From an uncultured Ruminococcus sp. (GTDB taxonomy: Bacteria > Bacillota > Clostridia > Oscillospirales > Ruminococcaceae): a stretch of 64,000 bases of DNA. The notes beneath the pieces were generated by a model, which was not told the DNA's origin, did no database searches, and was given only the letters and a program-made list of their open reading frames with translations. The position numbers and the translations under genes were made by a program. The DNA lies in NCBI GenBank assembly GCA_947627445.1, contig CANQWA010000001.1, positions 1 through 64,000 of the forward strand, given 5' to 3'. This document shows positions 35,521-44,815 of the stretch, in pieces (the stretch's first letter is position 1; each line of letters opens with the position of its first letter).

Positions 35521-36417
35521 TCACGCTGTCGGCATCCATGCCAGCAAATGCCGGAATAAAAGTGTTTTATGGATTACAATATCATTGAAAAATGCCTGTT
35601 GACCGTCACCAGCATCCACAAGCAGCCTTGTCAGCCGGAGCATCAGTGTCAAAAACAATACCGTTTCCAATCCGCCTACAGCTGCACCGCTGATCTGGTC
35701 CGTCAACCGTCCGGTTTCTGTCCGGCGCAGACTGCCCAGCCATTTTATTATAACCTGTAATGCTGCAGAAATCAAGAGGAACAGCAAAGAATACATGAAA
35801 ACTTTTAACGGCGAAAGAATGACCGGGCGAAGATATTGCCTTGTCAGCTTTGCCGCTGCACTGTGGCTGTCTCCGGATAACAGCAGTGCCGCTGTCTGTA
35901 TAATACGATCCTGCAATTCACTGCTGCTCAGCTTATCCGGTACAAGTGCTTTTGCCATCCAGGACGGCAGACCGGTATAACTATGTACTGCTGCATCGTG
36001 AATGATCTGGGACAATGCATCTTTGATCATCTGATCTGGCAAACCTGTTTTCTGAGAAACTGTGCCATAGAATGCATCAGAAGCGCCCTTTGGGTTATCC
36101 GCTGCCGTCTTCAGCATATCAGGATCCAACTGTATGCCAAAAGCGGAAAGAGCCTGCTCTATGCTATCATCCAGGTGATATTTGTCCAGCTTCTGTTCCA
36201 ATACAGAAATGCATCGGTCTTCTAAAAATTGATCATAGACATACTCCGATGCCGTGCCTGCAAAAAAGCCAGCCAAAATTGCTGCTGCACCATATCCAAG
36301 CAAGCCCGACAGGGTGCGGATCAGACCACGCTGCCATCCGCCCCAGACGCATAACAGAACAATTGCTGCTACTGTCAGATCATAGAGCCACCAGGTTCGA
36401 TTCATCCATTCACACAT
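35521..36417 (-). CDS. CvpA-like membrane protein
   Basis: This 298-residue protein starts with a hydrophobic segment and the CvpA pattern LYDLTVAAIVLLCVWGGWQRGLIRTLSGLLGYGAA, then a long soluble loop (about 60-190), and two further hydrophobic segments (VFMYSLLFLLISAALQVII and the region GGLETVLFLTLMLRL). CvpA proteins are linked to colicin V production and envelope integrity; the large central loop is an expansion compared with the roughly 160-residue classic form. AAGGAG at the end of the upstream gene serves as its ribosome site. Confidence 0.7.
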   Translation of the reverse strand: MCEWMNRTWWLYDLTVAAIVLLCVWGGWQRGLIRTLSGLLGYGAAAILAGFFAGTASEYVYDQFLEDRCISVLEQKLDKYHLDDSIEQALSAFGIQLDPDMLKTAADNPKGASDAFYGTVSQKTGLPDQMIKDALSQIIHDAAVHSYTGLPSWMAKALVPDKLSSSELQDRIIQTAALLLSGDSHSAAAKLTRQYLRPVILSPLKVFMYSLLFLLISAALQVIIKWLGSLRRTETGRLTDQISGAAVGGLETVLFLTLMLRLTRLLVDAGDGQQAFFNDIVIHKTLLFRHLLAWMPTA

Positions 36418-36419
36418 AC

Positions 36420-37592
36420 TTACTCCTTAAAATCCACACGATCGATCTGATCGTAGCCCAGTAGAAATAGATAACCATTCTCCCGTATAAAGGATGTATA
36501 GGAATCCGCCAGTGCCACTGTTGCCAGAGCACGTCCGGAAAAATCATAGGAGGTGACATTGCCGTTTGACATAACATATGCATCTCCGTCAAACACACGG
36601 ACACAAGATGCCGTTGCGGGCAGATCTGTCACCGAGATGTCATCCGCTGACTGATCCAGCAGTGCCAGTGAAGTACTGCGTGTCTGATCGTCCTGTACGA
36701 TCAGTGCAATCCGTCCATCCTCCAGATGGGCGTCAATCAACGTGCCGTCAAAGATATAGCTTCCCAGCAATTCCCCTTTCTTACTATAATACGCACAAGA
36801 GGTATTACCTACCACACAAAGTGTTCCGCTGGAAGTAAATCCGGCATATAGTGCCAATGTCTCCAGAGGTGCTGCTGTCCACTGTTCTTCTTTCTGATCG
36901 AAAGAAACACTGGTGACCTTGCTTTCTACCTTGCCGTTTTCTACCTCCATACTGATAAAACAGCAACCCTTGCTGTCATTGTGAAAAATAACATCTGTCA
37001 CGTGGTTGACGCAGTTTCGCTGATAGATCCGTTTTCCTGTATTATCGTATACTTCAATAGAGCATGCATACGAACCGGACTCCGTAATCAGTGCCACGCT
37101 GCCGTCCTCGCTGACAACACCGGAGATAATGTTATTGTCTACCGTTTTATTGTAAAGATTTTTATTCTTGGTATCCAACCGGAAGGACTTTCCGTTGTTT
37201 TCATAGATCAGACCATACTTTCCATCTGTACTGAGCATGGCATTCTGAAATGCATGCTGACGGCTGTCCCGGGAATCGCCGTGAATCGAATACAAATCCA
37301 CATAATTGTCGTGGAGCAAAAACAGCGTATCGTTTGCCAGCTTCAGTTGATAGCCGGTATTTCCGGTAATGAGCAGCGGAAAATTCCCCTCCGCCAGTTC
37401 ACCGTCATTTTGGGTCACTTTATTTTCATAACGGCTGCCGATTCCCTCCAGCTTCGGAAGCCACAGATCCCTCTGCGTATACAAATGCCAGCAGAACACG
37501 GCAATTACCACAAATATGAGCAACTGCACCATTCTCCGCACTCTGTTGCGCTTTTTCATCCGATATTCCACTTTATCTGAGTCCTGACTCAT
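36420..37592 (-). CDS. DUF5711-like membrane-anchored beta-propeller protein
   Basis: This 390-residue protein has a basic cytoplasmic start (MKKRNRVRRMV), one membrane segment (LLIFVVIAVFCWHLYT) and an extracellular part made of repeated beta strands (YDNTGKRIYQ, YSKKGELLGSY, YDFSGRALATV), consistent with a seven-bladed propeller. It resembles the DUF5711 family of clostridial proteins with unknown function. ATG 37592 is favoured by AAGGAG 9 bases upstream. It lies between truA and a CvpA-like gene. Confidence 0.65.
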   Translation of the reverse strand: MSQDSDKVEYRMKKRNRVRRMVQLLIFVVIAVFCWHLYTQRDLWLPKLEGIGSRYENKVTQNDGELAEGNFPLLITGNTGYQLKLANDTLFLLHDNYVDLYSIHGDSRDSRQHAFQNAMLSTDGKYGLIYENNGKSFRLDTKNKNLYNKTVDNNIISGVVSEDGSVALITESGSYACSIEVYDNTGKRIYQRNCVNHVTDVIFHNDSKGCCFISMEVENGKVESKVTSVSFDQKEEQWTAAPLETLALYAGFTSSGTLCVVGNTSCAYYSKKGELLGSYIFDGTLIDAHLEDGRIALIVQDDQTRSTSLALLDQSADDISVTDLPATASCVRVFDGDAYVMSNGNVTSYDFSGRALATVALADSYTSFIRENGYLFLLGYDQIDRVDFKE

Positions 37593-37647
37593 CGCCATTC
37601 ACTCCTTTCCCAGAAAGGCTCTTTCACCATCATTTGAGACCAGATTT

Positions 37648-38397
37648 TCATATCTCTGAGGAGTCGTAGTAGACACGATGCAGTGCCAGACCGTGCGCCT
37701 GAGCAGTTACCCCTGCCAACAGCCGGTTCCGAGAAGCCAGCAGTTCATCCAGCTCAGAAACTGCGATCCTTCCTTCGTTGACACTAAGCAGCGTCCCCAC
37801 AAGAATCCTAACCATATTATACAGAAAACCATTCCCTTTGACAAGTATAATGACTGTTTCATTTTGCTTTTTTATGGTAATGTCGTATATTGTACGAATT
37901 GTATCCCTTTCTTTTGTGCATCCTGCACACAGGGCAGCGAAATCATGTGTGCCCACAAAATGTGCTGCCGCCTCACGCATCAGATCCAGGTTTATTTTTC
38001 GGCGATATTGCAGTTCCAGATCTGTGGTAAAGGGATTTTTGCTTTCGCTGTTGTGAATGCGGTACATATATTGTTTTCCCAGGCAGTCGAATCGGGCGTG
38101 AAAATCCATGGGCATATCCTCTACCTGGAGAATGGAGATATCCTCGGGCAAATAGCCGCATGCGCCACGGATAAAATTCCGGGGAGGGATCTGCTTTTCC
38201 GTTTGCAGCGAAAAACAGAATTCGTGTGCGTGTACACCGGTATCGGTACGGGAACAGCCTTGGATCGTCACCGGTTCGTTCAGCAGTGTTGACAATGCTT
38301 GTTCAACGACTTCCTGTACCGTCAACGCATTGGGCTGACGTTGAAACCCATGATATTTTGTGCCGCGGAACGCCATAATGACCTTCAGATTTCTCAT
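37648..38397 (-). CDS. truA: tRNA pseudouridine(38-40) synthase
   Basis: This 249-residue enzyme has the catalytic Asp52 in GCSRTDTGVHA, the N-terminal KVIMAFRGTKYHGFQRQ, a central FVGTHDFAALC and a C-terminal FLYNMVRILVGTLL. It modifies U38-U40 in the anticodon arm. The ATG at 38397 overlaps the stop of the YfhO-like gene (ATGA). The usual ecfA1-ecfA2-ecfT-truA order of Bacillota is kept except for the inserted YfhO-like gene. Confidence 0.95.
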   Translation of the reverse strand: MRNLKVIMAFRGTKYHGFQRQPNALTVQEVVEQALSTLLNEPVTIQGCSRTDTGVHAHEFCFSLQTEKQIPPRNFIRGACGYLPEDISILQVEDMPMDFHARFDCLGKQYMYRIHNSESKNPFTTDLELQYRRKINLDLMREAAAHFVGTHDFAALCAGCTKERDTIRTIYDITIKKQNETVIILVKGNGFLYNMVRILVGTLLSVNEGRIAVSELDELLASRNRLLAGVTAQAHGLALHRVYYDSSEI

Positions 38398-41081
38398 TCT
38401 GACTGCGCCTCCTCTTCCGTTTCCTCCTCTGCCGATGCTTCCTTTGATGCCTCCTGCTGCATTTCTTTTATCGGAACTGGCTGTAAGAGCTGTCGTTTCA
38501 CAAACAAACTGCATATCAGAAGCAGAAGCGTTCCGCCCGACAGCAATGCACCAACTACAAAACCTTTCGGACAATAGGAAAGCTTGATGGTATGCTCTCC
38601 CGCCTGGAGCGGCAGAGCGATCATGGCATTGCCGACAGACTGAAGCTGGACGGGATTTCCGTCAATTTTGGCAGACCAGCCCTCTTCATAGGGAATGGAA
38701 AAATAACACAAGCCTTCTGCATCCGTCTGAACGGTACATTCCAGCTTTGTGTCTTTCCAGGAGGTCACAGTCACTGCCCCGGCTGCCAACTTGGCATAAC
38801 CCTGTTCCAAAACATCCGTATTCATGGCATAGGCATATACGGTCACATTGCCGGAAGAAGCATCCTGACTGAGTGATGCAGAAATATGGACCTTTTCCAC
38901 CCCGGAAACCGTTCCCAGAGGAAAGATATATGGTTGTTTAGAATATGCATAGGTCTTGGCAAGTCCTTCGTCTTTTGTCACGGAGATAGATGCACCGCCT
39001 GTTACATCCATATAACCATACAGTACACCCTTATGGGGATATCGATAAAAATATTGCAACAACTTTTGGGTATCGTATTCTCCGTCGGTGTGATAATAAT
39101 AATTGCCGTAACCGTTTGACATGACCGTGACACCGGTATGCATAACGCTATCCACTTCTACCGGAGTGAACAAAGGTGTGTCAATACCAGTTGCCAGCTG
39201 AAACAGCTTATTCTGATTTTCAAAGGGATTGCCTTCAGGGTCGCATTCGTATTCCGCCAATGTGCTTTCCGTGACAAATCCCACCGGCAAGGGAAATAGA
39301 TTACGATATCCGTAAACACGATCCTCTGTGTGGATCATTTCCCAGCCATAGGAGTCCTGAACAGGTTCATTCCGACTGATAAGATACTGTATGCCCGTGA
39401 ACATGTTGGTCACAGGTGATCCGCCGACGTAATAATACCGGTTGCCAATCTCCTGCGCCGGCAGACCCAGAGAGCGCATCCAGACTGTTACGTTTTCATT
39501 TGCCATAGAAGAAAACTGCGAAAGACCATGATAACCGTACAGTGCCGGGTCATTCAGTGAATACCAGGATGCCAGTTCTGTCCGATAAAACAGGCTTTCC
39601 TCCTGAGCATCCATTTTCTCCAACATCGCCGAAACAGATGCCGACTGTGCCGGATAACTGCCATAATCCGAAGTGCCGACTTCTTCTGTGGCAGACTGAA
39701 CATTCTGAAATAATTCAAAAGCAAGCACCACAGAGAGCGCCGTGTACATCCATTTCCGATCAAACAGCTTTCGGAAGTACAGCAAAAGTACCACGATATA
39801 CAAAACAGCAACAGCCAGTGTATAGCATACAGCATGCGTGTCCTGCACAGAATACGCCAGCAAAAATACTGCAATGCCGGTCACCAGCATTGCCATGATA
39901 TCCCAGATGGTTTGTTTTTCCTCCAGCACCAGCTGGAATGCACGGTATGCCATAGTCAGTAATACAAAGCTGAACAGAAAGGCAAAGCGATAAGGCAGCA
40001 TATTGGGAACATGGAACCCATGCCAGATAAAATTCAGCATATTCCAGTTGCAGCTGACCAGCAAAAAGACCAATGTCAACACCGCAGCAATCTTTTCACG
40101 GATGCGAATGCTTCCAGAGCGCAGGAACGGTCCAAACAATACCAACGGCAGAATGCCGCAGGCAAGATTGGGAAGTCCCTCCTTTACCGTAGGTGTATGG
40201 AAACTGATGAGATTTGCCAAAATCGCCCGCCAGCTCTCATAGAATTCCATCTGGTCCGGAAATGTATTGTTCACACTGTGTGTCAGTTGAAGTGCAAAAA
40301 ATGCAGGTAATATCACTGCTGCTGCAAGCGTGCCGCCCAGCAAAGACGAGATTGCCATAGCACCGATCCTGCCGGGAATTTGCCGGGGTGGGACATAGAA
40401 TGCCAATAGACATAAAAAGGCAATGACAGAAAAAATGCAGGTAAACATCCCGATATAATAATTGGTCACCAGGGACAAGCCAAGAGCGGCGATATACAGC
40501 CGGCATTTTCCATCCCGCATGAGATATACAAGTCCAAGTATTACCAAAGGCAATAATGCCACGGTGTCCAGCCAGATGATATTCCAGTAATAGCCGAGAA
40601 TATAGCTGCATAGGGCATACATCAGGGAAAACAAACAGATCGAAAAGTCATTCCGCCGGAAAGTTCCTTTCAGAAACAAGGCAAAAAAGAACCCTGCAAA
40701 GCCGATTTTAAAGAGCAGAATCACAGTAACTGCTTCCCGCAGCCACTGATCCGGTACGAGTACCGTCAGCAGATTCAATGGACTCGCTGTATAATATGCC
40801 ATCATGGCAATAAAATTCGAGCCAAGACCGGAATCCCATGTATACAGCAGCGAACCGCCGTTTTGCAGTTTTTCGTGAAGCAGCCGGAGAAAGGGATAAT
40901 ACTGATGCCAGAAATCTGTCACCATGATCTGCCGATCACCAAATGGATGTACACTCTGTAGGATTAGACCGATTCCCATGAACAGAACAGGCAGCAGAAA
41001 GGACAGTACCAAAAAACGCTTTGGTTCGATCTTTCGCTGTGGACAAGCTCTTTTTTTCAAATCATCCCGAATCAATTGCAT
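38394..41081 (-). CDS. YfhO-family polytopic membrane protein
   Basis: This 895-residue protein has about 12 N-terminal membrane segments. It opens VTDFWHQYYPFLRLLHEKL near residue 54 and GSLLYTWDSGLGSNFIAMMAYY near 77, both typical of YfhO. A long extracellular domain (about 480-830) follows, with a final membrane segment near 845 and an acidic C-terminus. YfhO proteins are GT-C-like and are implicated in glycosylation of lipoteichoic acid or other envelope polymers; the substrate here is unknown. Its stop overlaps truA, and it follows ecfT by 15 bases. Confidence 0.85.
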   Translation of the reverse strand: MQLIRDDLKKRACPQRKIEPKRFLVLSFLLPVLFMGIGLILQSVHPFGDRQIMVTDFWHQYYPFLRLLHEKLQNGGSLLYTWDSGLGSNFIAMMAYYTASPLNLLTVLVPDQWLREAVTVILLFKIGFAGFFFALFLKGTFRRNDFSICLFSLMYALCSYILGYYWNIIWLDTVALLPLVILGLVYLMRDGKCRLYIAALGLSLVTNYYIGMFTCIFSVIAFLCLLAFYVPPRQIPGRIGAMAISSLLGGTLAAAVILPAFFALQLTHSVNNTFPDQMEFYESWRAILANLISFHTPTVKEGLPNLACGILPLVLFGPFLRSGSIRIREKIAAVLTLVFLLVSCNWNMLNFIWHGFHVPNMLPYRFAFLFSFVLLTMAYRAFQLVLEEKQTIWDIMAMLVTGIAVFLLAYSVQDTHAVCYTLAVAVLYIVVLLLYFRKLFDRKWMYTALSVVLAFELFQNVQSATEEVGTSDYGSYPAQSASVSAMLEKMDAQEESLFYRTELASWYSLNDPALYGYHGLSQFSSMANENVTVWMRSLGLPAQEIGNRYYYVGGSPVTNMFTGIQYLISRNEPVQDSYGWEMIHTEDRVYGYRNLFPLPVGFVTESTLAEYECDPEGNPFENQNKLFQLATGIDTPLFTPVEVDSVMHTGVTVMSNGYGNYYYHTDGEYDTQKLLQYFYRYPHKGVLYGYMDVTGGASISVTKDEGLAKTYAYSKQPYIFPLGTVSGVEKVHISASLSQDASSGNVTVYAYAMNTDVLEQGYAKLAAGAVTVTSWKDTKLECTVQTDAEGLCYFSIPYEEGWSAKIDGNPVQLQSVGNAMIALPLQAGEHTIKLSYCPKGFVVGALLSGGTLLLLICSLFVKRQLLQPVPIKEMQQEASKEASAEEETEEEAQSE

Positions 41082-41096
41082 GGAATTTATGTCTCC

Positions 41097-41900
41097 TTAA
41101 AATATGATCTTCACTACGAGAGCTGTTCCAAACAGGATCAGCGTCACAGCCATCGCCGCATAATCTCTTCCTGCCGCTTTGAGTTGCCGCATTTTGGTTC
41201 TGCCAACATCACCGCGATAGCAGCGGCATTCCATCGCAGTGGCAAGTTCCTCGGCACGTCGAAATGCTGAAACAAAAAGCGGCACTAAGATCGGCACCAA
41301 AGATCTGGCTCGCTGGAGCAGATTCCCTTCACTGAAGCTTGCGCCGCGTGCCTTCTGCGCAGTCATGATCTTATCTGTTTCCTCCAGAAGTGTGGGGATA
41401 AACCGCAGTGCAATGGTCATCATCATCGCAAAGGCATGTACCGGCACATGGATCTTTTTCAGTGGATTCAGCAGCCGTTCAATGGCATCTGTCAAGGCAA
41501 TGGGCGAAGTAGTATATGTCAGCAAGGATGTTCCGGCAAGCAGAACAAGAATTCGTATTACCATCAGAAGAGCTGTTTTGACGCCGTCAGAGGTGATTTC
41601 AATGAAATGCCACTTAAAAACCGTGTCGCCGCCGTCAATCAGAAATATATCCAGCACCGCAGTAACTGCTAAAATCGGCAGCAGGACACGAATGCTTTTC
41701 CAGATCAGCCGGAAGGGTATTTTTGACAGCACCAATGCCAGTACGCAAAAGACGATGCCGAAAATCAGCGAGTACAGATGCTTACCCATAAACAGCATGA
41801 CAATAAACAGAAGCGTCATACACAGCTTAAAACGGGCATCCATTTTGTGTACTGCGCTGTCTCCCGGAAAAAACTGTCCGATGGTGATATCCTTCAGCAT
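41097..41900 (-). CDS. ecfT: ECF transporter transmembrane component EcfT
   Basis: This 267-residue membrane protein has about five hydrophobic segments and the two coupling-helix motifs of EcfT: KARGASFSEGNLLQRA near 182-197 (A-R-G) and AMECRCYRGDVGRTKM near 228-243. It opens with IGQFFPGDSAVHKMDARFKL, a family hallmark. It connects the ATPases with exchangeable S components. It overlaps ecfA2 by 7 bases. Confidence 0.94.
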   Translation of the reverse strand: MLKDITIGQFFPGDSAVHKMDARFKLCMTLLFIVMLFMGKHLYSLIFGIVFCVLALVLSKIPFRLIWKSIRVLLPILAVTAVLDIFLIDGGDTVFKWHFIEITSDGVKTALLMVIRILVLLAGTSLLTYTTSPIALTDAIERLLNPLKKIHVPVHAFAMMMTIALRFIPTLLEETDKIMTAQKARGASFSEGNLLQRARSLVPILVPLFVSAFRRAEELATAMECRCYRGDVGRTKMRQLKAAGRDYAAMAVTLILFGTALVVKIIF

Positions 41901-42766
41901 CCCCTATTCACTCCCTTCTGCCGCAGCAGCTTCAGCAATTGCTCTTTTGCCTGTTCTACTGTATAGATATTTTCGTCGATGGCTAACCCATTTTGCCGCA
42001 GTGCAGCGCAGACACGAGTGATCTGCGGTACAGCCAGACCAATCTTCTGTAACTCCCCTGCACGGGAGAATACACGCTGCACTGTATCATAACAGAATAC
42101 ACTGCCTTTATTCATCACAAGAATGTGTTCCGCATGACGAGCCACATCTTCCATGCTATGGGAAACCAGCAGAATGGTAGCACCTGTTTTTTTTCGATAC
42201 AGATCAATTTCACAGAGAATCTCCTCCCTTCCCCGGGGATCTAATCCGGCGGTAGGTTCATCCAGAATCAGAACCTCCGGACGCATTGCCATGACACCGG
42301 CAATTGCCACACGGCGCTTCTGACCGCCGGACAGCAAAAAAGGGGAATGCTCCAACATGTCATCAGAAATGCCCACAATACCAGCAATTTCTTTCACACG
42401 TGCATGGATCTCATCTTCACTGAGTCCCATATTTTTCGGACCGAATGCAATGTCGCGGAACACCGTTTCTTCAAAGATCTGATACTCCGGATATTGGAAC
42501 ACCAATCCCACACGAAACCGAACTTGCCGCATTTCTGCCTTGTCTGCCCAGATGTCTTTGCCATCCAGCATGACAGTACCCTCTGTGGGCTGCAAAAGAC
42601 CATTCAGATGCTGTATCAATGTGGATTTTCCTGAGCCGGTATGTCCGATAATACCGACATATGCCCCTGTCGGAATAGTCAGTTGCACATGATCTACCGC
42701 CGTTTTTTCAAAGGGTGTTCCGATGCCGTAGCGATATGTGAGATCTTTCACCTCAATGACTGCCAA
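41894..42766 (-). CDS. ecfA2: ECF transporter ATPase EcfA2
   Basis: This 290-residue ABC ATPase has Walker A GHTGSGKST near 41-49, a Q-loop at VFQYPEYQIFEETV, the signature LLSGGQKRRVAIAG near 146, Walker B VLILDEPTAGLD, and a switch His in LLVSHSMEDV. A TTG start at 42766 fits GAGGTG upstream. It forms a heterodimer with EcfA1 and powers vitamin uptake. The extra C-terminal region (about 240-290) is typical of EcfA. Confidence 0.94.
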   Translation of the reverse strand: MAVIEVKDLTYRYGIGTPFEKTAVDHVQLTIPTGAYVGIIGHTGSGKSTLIQHLNGLLQPTEGTVMLDGKDIWADKAEMRQVRFRVGLVFQYPEYQIFEETVFRDIAFGPKNMGLSEDEIHARVKEIAGIVGISDDMLEHSPFLLSGGQKRRVAIAGVMAMRPEVLILDEPTAGLDPRGREEILCEIDLYRKKTGATILLVSHSMEDVARHAEHILVMNKGSVFCYDTVQRVFSRAGELQKIGLAVPQITRVCAALRQNGLAIDENIYTVEQAKEQLLKLLRQKGVNRGC

Positions 42767-42780
42767 GTGATCACCTCATT

Positions 42781-43629
42781 TCATGCAAAAAGTTCCAGAA
42801 GTGCTTTTGTGCAGGCTTCTTCTGTAATGATCCGGGAATCCAGCTGGACACCGCTTTTTTGCAGCTCGTATACCAGCTCTGTCACCTGAGGAACGTCCAA
42901 CCCTGCCTGCTTCATTTCTTCCACATGAGAAAAGACCTCCTCCGGCACATCGTCCAGCAGTACATTGCCATCTCCCATAACGATCACCCGATCTGCCTGC
43001 ACAGCTTCTTCCATATAATGGGTAATTAGCACGATAGTAATGCCATATTCCTGATTCAGCATGCGAATGGTTTTCATGATCTCCTGCCGTCCCTTGGGAT
43101 CCAGCATAGCAGTAGGCTCATCCAGCACGATACAGGACGGTCGCATGGCAATGATGCCGGCAATGGCAACACGCTGTTTCTGTCCGCCGGAAAGCTGACT
43201 GGGTGCATGCATCCGATAGGCATACATATCCACCGCTTTCAAAGCATCATCCACACGTTGCCGAATTTCCTCCGGTGGGACACCAAGGTTTTCCGATCCG
43301 AAAGCCACATCCTCTTCTACAATAGTGGCAACAATCTGGTTGTCCGGATTCTGAAATACCATTCCCACATGCTGGCGAATGTCATAAGCATAACGCTCAT
43401 CTGCGGTATCCATTTCCCCTATCAGCATTTTTCCGCCGGTAGGAATCAGAATCCCGTTCATATGTTTGGCAAAGGTGGATTTTCCACAGCCATTTGCCCC
43501 CAGCACTGCCACAAAAGACCCTGCCTCCAATGTCAGTGAAAGATCTTTCAGAATCTCCGGCGAAATCGCATTGTCCTCCTCATCCGTATAGTGAAACGAC
43601 AAATCCTCTGCCTGGATACGTATTTTCAT
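42781..43629 (-). CDS. ecfA1: ECF transporter ATPase EcfA1
   Basis: This 282-residue ABC ATPase has Walker [10 protein letters not shown] near 44-52, [21 protein letters not shown], the signature [14 protein letters not shown] near 145, Walker [13 protein letters not shown] and [10 protein letters not shown]. It is the first gene of the ecfA1-ecfA2-ecfT set. The ATG follows AAAGGAGG. Confidence 0.94.
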   Translation of the reverse strand: MKIRIQAEDLSFHYTDEEDNAISPEILKDLSLTLEAGSFVAVLGANGCGKSTFAKHMNGILIPTGGKMLIGEMDTADERYAYDIRQHVGMVFQNPDNQIVATIVEEDVAFGSENLGVPPEEIRQRVDDALKAVDMYAYRMHAPSQLSGGQKQRVAIAGIIAMRPSCIVLDEPTAMLDPKGRQEIMKTIRMLNQEYGITIVLITHYMEEAVQADRVIVMGDGNVLLDDVPEEVFSHVEEMKQAGLDVPQVTELVYELQKSGVQLDSRIITEEACTKALLELFA

Positions 43630-43816
43630 GGTTTGCCCTCCTTTTTCTCAGAACCTGTTCCCCATCTTCAAACCGCCGTCTTTTTCATGGATTTTGGCGG
43701 GTACTACGTCAAAAGATCTTGCCATACAAAAAAATTCTGCTGATAAATCCAACGATTTTCGGATACGGAACAGATCCTCAGAAAATGATTCTCCGGGATA
43801 CGTGGATACGCCCTGA

Positions 43817-43913
43817 GAGGATGGTATGAGACACCAATCGGCAAAGCCGATTGGTGTCTGCGCAGCAGGCGTTCCTCTAAAATCCGATGTTCTATCGGAT
43901 TTTAGAGGAGTAG
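43817..43913. repeat. Repeat B copy with two perfect hairpins
   Basis: The core gaggatggtatgag (43817-43830) is followed by a perfect hairpin ACACCAATCGG-caaag-CCGATTGGTGT (43831-43857). Next come ctgcgcagcaggcgtt and a second perfect 15-bp stem, CCTCTAAAATCCGAT with loop gttct (43874-43908). It lies between the methyltransferase gene and ecfA1. The remaining 43630-43816 shows no gene. Confidence 0.85.
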
Positions 43914-43925
43914 TGTCAATACATC

Positions 43926-44795
43926 TTATTGTTCCCATATTGCAGTAGAACCGCAGGGTAGAATCATACCACTCTGCTCCACCGGCAGACCAATTTCATC
44001 AGCAGTGACGCTGCCGCCGAATCGAGGCTTTAATGCGCTCCCAATCAGATAGCCCATGACTGCCGGTGAAAGACCGGTGGTATAGCTGTTCAGTAAAAAG
44101 AACAGCGGCTTTTCTGTCAGCACACCAGTACAAAGCTGTACCAGATCGTATATACTATTCTCCAGCTTCCAGATTTCTCCTCCCGGTCCTCTGCCGTAAC
44201 TGGGAGGATCCATGATGATGGCATCGTATTTTCTGCCCCGGCGGATCTCACGTGCCACAAACTTTTCGCAGTCATCTACCAGCCAGCGGATGGGTTTTTC
44301 GGTTAGTCCGGACAATGCAGCATTTTCTCTCGCCCACTGCACCATGCCCTTAGAAGCATCCACATGACAAACAGATGCTCCTGCCGCCGCACACGCCAGG
44401 GTAGCACCCCCGGTATAGGCAAACAAGTTCAGCACAGAGATTGGTCTGCGGGCACTGCGGATTTTTTCGGATATCCAGTCCCAGTTGACAGCTTGCTCCG
44501 GAAACAATCCGGTATGCTTGAAGCCGGTGGGCGAAATCTGAAAGGTCAATCCCAGAGGTTCGTACTGCATCTGCCACTTTTCCGGCAGCTTTTTGGCAAA
44601 AGCCCAGCTTCCGCCGCCGGAAGAGGAACGGCTGTAATGACCGTCTGCATGCTGCCAACTGCGGTGTGTTCTCGGGGTTTTCCATATGATCTGCGGATCG
44701 GGTCGGATCAATGTCACACCGTTCCAGACTTCCAGCTTTTCCTGAGATGAGGTGTCCAATATCCGGTATTGCTTCCATTGTGCTGCTGCTCTCAA
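43926..44795 (-). CDS. Class I SAM-dependent rRNA methyltransferase (RlmI/RlmK-like)
   Basis: This 289-residue protein has a SAM-binding Rossmann domain (VLNLFAYTGGATLACAAAGA near 118-137, VDASKGMVQWARENA) and the DPPSYGRGPGG motif near 198-208. Such proteins methylate cytosine or guanine in 23S rRNA. The N-terminal PUA domain of RlmI is absent; the first 100 residues are a shorter beta-rich region. A TTG start at 44795 matches GGAG 9 bases upstream. It directly follows glmM. Confidence 0.8.
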   Translation of the reverse strand: MRAAAQWKQYRILDTSSQEKLEVWNGVTLIRPDPQIIWKTPRTHRSWQHADGHYSRSSSGGGSWAFAKKLPEKWQMQYEPLGLTFQISPTGFKHTGLFPEQAVNWDWISEKIRSARRPISVLNLFAYTGGATLACAAAGASVCHVDASKGMVQWARENAALSGLTEKPIRWLVDDCEKFVAREIRRGRKYDAIIMDPPSYGRGPGGEIWKLENSIYDLVQLCTGVLTEKPLFFLLNSYTTGLSPAVMGYLIGSALKPRFGGSVTADEIGLPVEQSGMILPCGSTAIWEQ

Positions 44796-44815
44796 GGCAA
44801 ATTTCTCCTTATACT

